The position numbers and the translations under genes were made by a program. From PoT sp049331405 (GTDB taxonomy: Bacteria > Planctomycetota > Planctomycetia > Isosphaerales > Isosphaeraceae), in assembly GCF_049331405.1 (NCBI RefSeq), contig NZ_CP186274.1:2294001-2358000 (forward strand): 64,000 nucleotides of DNA, in the 5' to 3' direction. Of this stretch, positions 54,730 through 61,837 are shown piece by piece. Under the pieces are notes generated by a model, which had not been told where the DNA came from, did no database searches, and worked only from the letters and a program-made list of their open reading frames with translations. Every line of letters begins with the position of its first letter. The stretch's first letter is position 1.

Positions 54730-55093
54730 TTAAGCCGCATCCGCCTGGTCGAGGAGCCGCTTACGCAGGACCGATCTGGGCAAGATCATAAAAGGATAAT
54801 TCTTACCCCGACGTTTCTGGCATCGCGGCTCGACGCGGTCGGGCCGGAGCGGATTGACGATCAGCCTGGAGAGCGGCGTCCCCGGCGGCGACGTTGCCAG
54901 CCACCGCAACGCATCCACGAAGCTGACCCGCCCGGGCGCCACCCCCTGCCGTCGCCCCGCCTCGAGCATCACCAGACGCACCAGGTTATACGCCACCGCG
55001 TAGAGCGTCAGCTCCTTGAGCACGCCCTCGGGCGTCTTGCATCGCAGGATATCCATCCCCAGCGTCGTCTTCAAATGGCGGAGGTTGACCTCC
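54730..55093 (-). pseudogene. IS4-family transposase, C-terminal part (split gene)
   Basis: The minus strand reads EVNLRHLKTTLGMDILRCKT, then PEGVLKELTLYAVAYNLVRLVMLEA, typical of the C-terminus of IS4 transposases, including the last catalytic Glu neighbourhood (E before VNLR). The stop lies in the inverted repeat. It is the 3' part of the gene that begins at 61356; the junction codons RWQVE/EVNLRHLK overlap on the 4-bp repeat GGAG. Confidence 0.85.
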
Positions 55094-55099
55094 TTCTTC

Positions 55100-55117
55100 C
55101 AGCCATAATGCCTCCAT
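55100..55117 (-). repeat. Shared terminal sequence of recombinase element A
   Basis: ATGGAGGCATTATGGCTG on the minus strand, 182 nt beyond the recombinase stop and 6 nt before the 4-bp repeat. Identical to 59038-59055 of element B. Confidence 0.85.
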
Positions 55118-55281
55118 TGTCACAATCGATATTAGCCCTCGGCCATCGGCTCCGCAGCCTGGGCAAAGGGCCGAACGGTTATCTCATGACTCGCGAGGGG
55201 GAGGTGGGTCTTCCGTGAGGATACGGTTCGTCCGATCACGTTTGACGAATCCCCGGAACCACGGTTTTCCGGCGGTTGAGA

Positions 55282-56503
55282 TCACCTCTCGGGGTAGGGC
55301 CGGGGCGTGGTGAGTTCCGCCGGGTACGGCTCATCCGACCAGCCACGCGGGCATGCCCGAAGGTGACGAAGACGATCCAGTTCCGGCTCGTCGGCCCAGA
55401 CGATCCAACGTCCCATCTTTCCCCCCGGTAGCTTGCGGCCGTTCACCCAGCCGCGGCTCAGCAAACTATGCAAGGTGATCTGAGGCATACCGAGTTCCAT
55501 GGCCAGTTGGTTCAACCACCATTCATCGGCACCGAGCACACCGCCATCGGCACGCGACCGACTCCAACTCGAATGGCCGCTTCGCGCCAGCAGTTGTCGG
55601 ACCATCGCCTTATTGTACGTCGCGCGACGCTTGGGCGGGACGAATCCCTCTTGGTTCAGTGTCGCGGCGATCTGAGGCGCCGACCGGCCCTGCTCGCGCA
55701 ACGATACCACCCGCTCCATCAACTGGGCATGATTGCTTAATTGATCATGGCGTGCGACCGGACGACGCACACGATGGACGCTCGCGAAGCCTCCTGACCA
55801 ATGGATTGTTACATCCACATGTTCGCTTGATCCTTGCGCCTGCACAATGATTTGCCGAACCAGGAGTCGGATGATCACCTGGCGATCCGCCGCCGTCGTC
55901 GTCTCCGCTCCCCAGAGCCGAGGCAGGTCACTCGCCAGGGACCGGATCAGGTCTCGATCACTTTCACTCAACTCGCGGGGCCGATCGCGCACGAAGCGGT
56001 CGTGCTCCTCCTGGAGCGCACATTCGCTACGCAACGCCTGCTCCCAGCGACGCTCCAGCTCCACGGCCACGAGGCGATTCCCCGGGTCGACCACGTGATA
56101 CTGCCGTGCGGCTCGCTCCACCTCGTCGCGGGCCTGCTTCCGCCGCCGCTGCCAGTCCCTTTCCAGACGCTCACGCTCCTGTTGCAGCCCGGCGATGGCC
56201 TGGAGGCTGAGTTCCAACGCCGCCGGCTCCATCGCGTGCAGCACCTGCCGGCTCACCAGTTCGTCCAGGACCCGGCCCGCCATCGTCTGACACGTCGGCC
56301 CGGAGTATTCGATACGCTGGCGCTGACAGCTGTAGGTCAGCCGGGATTGGGCGCCGTTATAGGCCACCATCATCCGGCAGCCGCACCGGCCGCAGACCAG
56401 CAAGCCCCCGAGCAGTGACGACCCCTCGCGTGGTGCCCCCATGGCAAACGCCCGGCTCCGATTGGCAGCCAATCGCTCGACGTTGGCCAGATAGCGCTCC
56501 CAG
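55282..56503 (-). pseudogene. Large serine recombinase A, C-terminal part (split gene)
   Basis: Reads from ERYLANVERLAANRSRAF through a recombinase zinc-ribbon (CGRCGCRM ... YSCQRQRIEYSGPTC), a long coiled coil (LQQERERLERDWQRRRKQARDEVE) and a C-terminal helix-turn-helix part (RSAPQIAATLNQEGFVPPKRRATY). Joined to 59066-60066 across the CCAG repeat it forms an exact 740-codon recombinase. In its present state it cannot be made as one protein. Confidence 0.88.
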
Positions 56504-56641
56504 AAGTAGCAGACGGACTCCCACCGAAGTCACACCTCGCGGACCATCCTCGGACCTGCCCATAATCGGGCTCGCGGCGCTGCTCAGTCTCGTCGAATGG
56601 ATCGAAGGGCGCCGGATCAAGTCCCGACAGGGAGGCCCCTC

Positions 56642-56833
56642 ATGCGACGATCATCGGGCGAAAGTGTCCCCCCGCGCCGGACAGGGCCGAGGGCGTTCCC
56701 GCCGCCGGGCCGGCTCTGGCTGGCCCTGACCGACGACCGGCGGCAGCGGACGCTCCGGGCGCTCAGCCGCGTCATGGCCCATCAACTCGCGGCACCGCCG
56801 GCCGGAAGAGAGGTGGCACATGATGAGCCATGA
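56642..56833 (+). CDS. Small accessory ORF of element B
   Basis: A 63-residue basic protein ending in DRRQRTLRALSRVMAHQLAA and PPAGREVAHDEP. The last 30 residues align with the small ORF of element A (QRQVIHAMARILAQALQPPA ... EAADESR). It overlaps the recombinase start (56820) by 14 nt, exactly as in element A, which suggests translational coupling and a conserved role, perhaps as a control factor of recombination. No database family recognised. Confidence 0.6.
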   Translation: MRRSSGESVPPRRTGPRAFPPPGRLWLALTDDRRQRTLRALSRVMAHQLAAPPAGREVAHDEP

Positions 56834-58982
56834 CCCGTCCGCCGGTGCCCCGGGCGGCCTGCCTGCGGCCGCCCGGGGTCGGCGATCGCCCAAGATCCGA
56901 GACCGGCATCTGGACCTCCTGGCGGTCATCTACATCCGCCAGTCCAGCCCGCAGCAGGTGCTCGACCATAAGGAGTCGCGAGAGAGACAATATGAGCTGG
57001 TCGGCCAGGCACTGGCCCTGGGGTGGCCCGCCGATCGGGTCCTGGTCATCGATGACGACCAGGGTCGGAGCCGCCAGGGAGCCCGACCGACGGCGCGGAT
57101 TCCAACGGCTGCTCGCCGAGGTCACGATGGATCACGTCGGCCTGGTCCTGGGCCTGGAGATGAGCCGCCTCTCCCGGACGTCCAGGGAGTGGCACCACCT
57201 GCTCGAGGTCTGCGCCCTCTTCGGGACGCTCCTGGCCGATCAGGACGGCGTCTATGACGCCAACGACACCAACGACAGGCTCCTGCTCGGCCTGAAGGGG
57301 ACCATCAGCGAATTCGAGCTCATTACCATGAGGAATCGATTGGATCGAGGCCGGCTCCATAAGGCCGAGCGCGGAGAGCTGTTCTCCAAGGTCCCTTGCG
57401 GGTACGTCAAGCTGCCATCCGGCGAGCTGGCCTTCGACCCCGACGAGCAGGCCCGCGACGTCGTGCGCCTGATCTTCGACAAGTTCGATGAAATCGGTTC
57501 GATCTATGGCGTGTTCCATTATCTGGTCCGGAACGGCATCCGCCTGGGGATGCGAGCTCAGGGAGGGGCACTCCGCGGCCAATTGACCTGGCGTCGTCCC
57601 GTGCTGCCGACGCTGAACCAGATGTTGCACAACCCGACCTACGCCGGGGCCTATGCCTACGGGCGTCGCCGGGACGAGCCGAGGGCGAAGGCGGCGGGCG
57701 GCCACGGACGAGGGCAACGGTGGCTGCCGATCTCGGAGTGGAAGGTGTTACTGAAGGACCGCCTCCCGGCGTACATCGGCTGGGATCGATACCTGGCGAA
57801 CCTCCGACGCCTCGAGCAGAACCGCTCGGTCGCCGGCTCGCCGGGCGCGCGCGCGGGGGCGTTGCTCTGCTGGCGGGGCTGGTGGCCTGCGGCACCTGCG
57901 GCCACCGGATGCACTCCGCCTATCCGAGCAAGTCCGCCGCATATTATTCGTGCGAACAACACCTGAAGGTGGGCACGGGGCCGAGGTGCCACGGCCTGAG
58001 GACGACGCCGGTCGATGACCTCGTGGCGCGCCAGGTCCTTCGCGCCCTGGAGCCCGCGGCGCTGGAGCTGAGCCTCCAGGCGGCCCGGGACGTCCGTCAG
58101 GAACGCGACCGCCTCCACCGCCACTGGGTGCAACAACTGGAGCGGGCGCGTTATGAATCGGGGCGTGCCGAGCGGCAGTACCACGCGGTCGAGCCGGAGA
58201 ACCGCCTCGTCGCCCGGACGTTGGAGCGTCGCTGGGAGGAGGCATTGAGCGATCAACGTCGGCTCGAAGAAGAATATGACCGATACCGACGGGACCGGCC
58301 TGCCGAGCTGAGCGGCGACGAGCTCGCCCGGATCGCCGCGTTGTCCCGCGACATCCCGTCGCTGTGGGAGGCCCCGTCGACGACGCCCGCCGAGCGGAAG
58401 GAGATCGTCCGCCTGCTGGTCGAGCGGGTCGTCGTCCATGTCCGCAAAGACAGCGAATATGTAAACGTGGAAATAGAATGGAATGGCGGCTCCAAGAGTC
58501 GCCACGAGGTCATCCGCCCGGTCCAGCTCCACGAGCACCTTCGCGACCACGCCCGATTATTCGAGCGGCTCGCCCGGTTGCGCCGCGAGGGATTCACGGC
58601 GGGCCAGATCGCGGCCCGGCTCAATGAGGAAGGCCTCCGGCCGCCGAAGGCGGCCGGGGGCTACACGGCGATGTCCGTGAGGAAGCTGATGTCGCGCCGC
58701 GGGTTGAGCGACGGCGGGAAGGACGAGGGGCGACTGGGGAAGGACGAATGGTGGGTGTCCGGCCTGGCGCGAGAGCTCGGCGTGTCGGGCGGGAAGCTTC
58801 GCGACTGGGCGGGCCGGGGTTGGTTACATGCCCGGCGAGTCTCGGCCCACGGGCCGTGGATCATCCGGGCCGATCGGAGGGAGAGGGAGCGACTGCGGAA
58901 GCTCATGGCCCACTCGAGACGCGGGGCGGTCGCCTACCCCGCTGCGATGACCGGGCCGATCTCGAAGGGAAAGCGGCGATGA
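56820..58982 (+). pseudogene. Large serine recombinase B, two frame changes
   Basis: Begins MMSHDPSAGAPGG; the resolvase domain has LAVIYIRQSSPQQVLDHKES with the catalytic Ser in RQSS. After DDDQG the frame shifts (about 57065) into GFQRLLAEVTMDHVGLVLGLEMSRLSR and the recombinase domain (GYVKLPSGELAFDPDE; LNQMLHNPTYAGAYAYG). A second shift near 57850 leads to the zinc-ribbon (CGTCGHRM ... YYSCEQH) , coiled coil and C-terminal helix-turn-helix region. Overall about 720 codons, like recombinase A, but the two shifts leave it inactive unless they are sequencing errors. Confidence 0.82.
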
Positions 58983-59037
58983 TTCGCCGGATTGGACACC
59001 ACGGCCCTCCGCCGAGGAGGGTCGACGACGCGTGAAG

Positions 59038-59055
59038 ATGGAGGCATTATGGCTG
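59038..59055 (+). repeat. Shared terminal sequence of recombinase element B
   Basis: ATGGAGGCATTATGGCTG, 56 nt beyond the recombinase B stop and 6 nt before the CCAG repeat; same orientation relative to the recombinase as in element A. Confidence 0.85.
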
Positions 59056-59065
59056 CAACATCCAG

Positions 59066-60066
59066 GTGATGTACGCGGGCAAATGATCTTTGATCAGGAC
59101 CTCCCATTGGAGAAGCTTGACCGTCGTCCGCCCGGTGGCCGGTCGTCCCGGGATCTTGCGCCGAGGATCGACGGGACGCCTCCCGTGGACGTACGCCCCG
59201 GCATAGATCGGGTTGTGATAGAGGTTTTGCAGGGTGGGCCGACACGGTCGATGCCATTCGAGCTGGCCCCGGTTGGGGCCGAAGTGAGGCCGTACCCCCA
59301 ACGCGACTCCGTTGCGGACCAGATACCGGAGCACGGCGGTGACGGTCCCCAATTCCTCGAACTTGTCGAAAAGCAGGCGGAGCGTTTCCCGGACCCGAGG
59401 GTCGGGATCGAGGGCGAACTCGCCTGCGGGCGTACGGACGTAGCCAATGGGGGGATGGTAGTAGACCTCGCCCCGGCGGGCCTTGTTGAGCCGTCCCTGA
59501 TACATCCGCGCGCGGAGGATGTGCAGTTCCGCCTCGCTCATCGTGGCCTTCAATCCCAGCAGAAGTCGGTCGTTGTAATTTGATGGATCGTAGACCCCAT
59601 CCGGGTCGGCGAGGAGCGTGTCAAATAGAGCACACTTCTCCATGAGGTGATACCAGTCTCGACACGACCGGGCCAGCCGGCTCATCTCGATTCCCAGGAT
59701 GATCCCGACATGGTCGAGATCCACCTCCTCAAGAAGGCGATGGTACCCGGAACGATGCACCGCCGTCCGACCCGACGTTGCCTGATCGTCGTCGATGACG
59801 AGGACGCGCTCGAGCGGCCAACCCAGGTCGACCGCGAGGAGGCGTAGGTCGTACTGGAGGGCCGTCGATTCGCGGTGGTGGAGGACCTGCTGCGGGCTGG
59901 ATTGTCGCACGTAGACGACGGCCAGCCGTCGGAGGTGTTGCGCCTGGACTTTGGCCGAGCGCGACAGCCGAGGGCGATCGGCCGACAGATCAATCGCCTG
60001 AGCATGGTCGGTCTCGATGATCGATATCGGCCGGGCACTCGGACCTTTCGCTTCAACGGGACTCAT
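59066..60066 (-). pseudogene. Large serine recombinase A, N-terminal part (split gene)
   Basis: From the ATG at 60066 (GGAGG 6 nt upstream): a resolvase-type catalytic domain with VVYVRQSSPQQVLHHRES (catalytic Ser at 56/57), DDDQATSGRTAVHRSGYHRLL, and GIEMSRLARSCRDW; then the recombinase domain with GYVRTPAGEFALDPDPRVRETL, LQNLYHNPIYAGAYVHGR, ending PAYITW at the insertion point. Beyond it the frame runs only into MLQP and a stop. Family: large serine recombinases of mobile elements. The rejoined protein would be 740 residues. Confidence 0.88.
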
Positions 60067-60187
60067 CCGCGGCCTCCTGCCGTGCCGGCGGCTGGAGTGC
60101 CTGAGCCAGGATTCGAGCCATGGCATGGATCACTTGCCGTTGCAGGCCGAGCGGCACGTGGACCCAATCGAGTTTTTCTATGAGCAC
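60053..60187 (-). CDS. Small accessory ORF of element A
   Basis: A 44-residue protein from a GTG at 60187 (GGGCGGGAAA upstream): MLIEKLDWVHVPLGLQRQVI, then HAMARILAQALQPPARQEAA and DESR. It overlaps the recombinase A start by 14 nt. The matching small ORF in element B, with the same overlap, is the main evidence that it is a gene. Confidence 0.6.
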   Translation of the reverse strand: MLIEKLDWVHVPLGLQRQVIHAMARILAQALQPPARQEAADESR

Positions 60188-60382
60188 TTTCCCGCCCGTC
60201 GTCAGGGACGGGGGGGACCGCGGCGGATTCGGTCATCGAACATGAAGGTCCTCCGTGGGTCAGATCACGCGGCTTGCGACACCAAAGTGCCAGCTCCAAC
60301 AGCGCAGACACACCCACAATAGGCCGATCGCTCGACTTGATAAAGGGTGTTGTTTCGATCGCACTGAGAACGGGAGATCTCC

Positions 60383-61356
60383 ACCTGCCACCGACTCAGG
60401 TACATCCCCGCCAGTTCCTCGGCGGGATAGGCCTCGGCGTCCAGGAGGGTCGTCGCCAGCGTGACCACCTCGACGCGGAACCCCGGACGGTCGACCCTGT
60501 ATCTCAACTCGCGGACCGGCAGCGAGAGCGGCAGGGCGGCATGGTCCTCCTTCGACATCCACTCGGCCCGCGGGTAGGGGCGATACCACTCCACGACCTG
60601 GTCCTCCGGGCCGAGGGACCGGACCCAGGTCGACCGGGGCTTGCCGGAGAGCTTCTTCCGCCGCCAGCGGGGAGGGGAGTCCCGGCCGGGGGTGAAGTCG
60701 ACCACGCGCTTCTGGTGCATGCGGAAGAGGCCGTGAAGGCCGCGGCCTGCCAGCACGGCCAGATGGGCGAACGACCCGTAGGCTCGGTCGCCGATGAGGA
60801 TGTCGCCGGGGCGCATCTCGGGGTGGATCAGCGGGACCTGGGACAGGTCGTGCGCCCCCAGCGGGGCGGTGTGCAGGGCGCGGAGCATGCCCGACGCCGA
60901 GTCGAAGAGGGCCAGGACCTTGGCCACGGGGAAGCCGCACCCGGGCCGCTGGGCCGCGGGCTGCCCGTAGGCCCGCTGCAGGGCGGGCGTGTCGGGCATG
61001 CTCACGCCGGTGCCGTCGACCAGCCAGGTGCGATGGCCCGCCCGCTCGGGCCATGCGGTGTCGGCGAGGCGACGCAGCAGGGCCTGACAAACTCGGAGCG
61101 GCAGGCGTGCGCGAGCCTGGCAGTAGGCGGAGGCGGTGAACAAGCGGCCGGCGATCCGCGGGATGTGGGCGCAGGCGGTGTTGCGGTGGAGGATCTGGGC
61201 GAGGAACAGGTGGATGGTGGTGACCGGGTCGAGGAGGCGTTCGCGCCAGGTCATGCCCTCGCCCCGGCAGAGCTCGCGCAAGGACGCCTCATCCAGCAAG
61301 CCGGCGAGATCCTCGCGGACCCGCCCCAGGGCGACCGTCAGACGTACGTAGACCAT
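60383..61356 (-). pseudogene. IS4-family transposase, N-terminal part (split gene)
   Basis: From the ATG at 61356: a helical N-terminal domain, then TWLVDGTGVSMPDTPALQRAYGQP (first catalytic Asp), GDILIGDRAYGSFAHLAVLAGRG (second) and the segment around LAGMYLSRWQVE, where the reading leaves the IS at the GGAG repeat. The current frame continues about 35 residues into element A (to 60265) with unrelated sequence. Continues in the 54730-55093 part. Confidence 0.88.
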
Positions 61357-61483
61357 GTTCTCCCCCGATCCGAAGAAGGATGTCCCGAATCATTGTTCGG
61401 GCTTGGCGTGTCTCAGGCCAGGGAGAGGGAACGGTTTACGGCAAAGGATCGCGGCTTAACTGAATGGCATTCGCCTGGAACAG

Positions 61484-61837
61484 ATTCCGGGGGCAGGTCA
61501 CGTCCGGTGGAGCAACGAGGAGGAAATAGACGCCGCGGCACAACGACTTCTGAGCCCGGCCACATAGCATCCACTAAGTCTATGAAAGTACAGGACTTAC
61601 CTATTCATCGATCAAACTTAGAGGGGAGGGGCGATGATAATGGCGACGGTCGGCGTCGGTCGTCTGGCATCGTCGCCAAGACCTTTGTCGGCTCGGTCAG
61701 AACACGAGCAGACGGGGGATCGGGCCTGTTAAGTCGCTGTGGCGTTTGTCGGCGAGAGGTCACAGGATCCCACGCCACGACTCTTTGATGCACGTTTGCC
61801 CAGTTCGACTTTCCGAAGTCGCGAATGTAGCCGTGGC
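61484..61837. other. Intergenic; probably old IS3 end then unassigned
   Basis: The first 20 nt (ATTCCGGGGGCAGGTCA...) resemble the ends of planctomycete IS3-type elements and probably belonged to the IS3 copy at 54.2 kb. The rest holds no supported gene. Confidence 0.45.

Larger units (their letters stand above)
56504..59065. mobile_element. Serine-recombinase element B (2,562 bp) inside recombinase A
   Basis: Flanked by CCAG (56500-56503 and 59062-59065). On the plus strand it carries a 63-residue ORF, a large serine recombinase (frameshifted), and the 18-bp end sequence at 59038-59055. Removing it restores the frame of recombinase A. Confidence 0.85.
55094..60382. mobile_element. Serine-recombinase element A (2,727 bp without its own insertion)
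   Basis: Flanked by the 4-bp direct repeat CTCC (GGAG on the minus strand; 55090-55093 and 60379-60382) in the IS4 transposase. On the minus strand it carries a 44-residue ORF, then a large serine recombinase, then ends with the 18-bp sequence at 55100-55117 shared with element B. Element B sits inside its recombinase gene. Confidence 0.8.
54717..61472. mobile_element. IS4-family element (1,467 bp when rejoined) carrying a 5.3-kb insertion
   Basis: A 22-bp inverted repeat lies at 54717-54738 and 61451-61472. Both ends are flanked by the same 11-bp direct repeat GCCTGGAACAG (54706-54716 and 61473-61483), the duplication length of IS4-type elements. The transposase is split into 54730-55093 and 60383-61356. 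Removing 55094-60382 gives one exact 445-codon frame. Confidence 0.88.
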
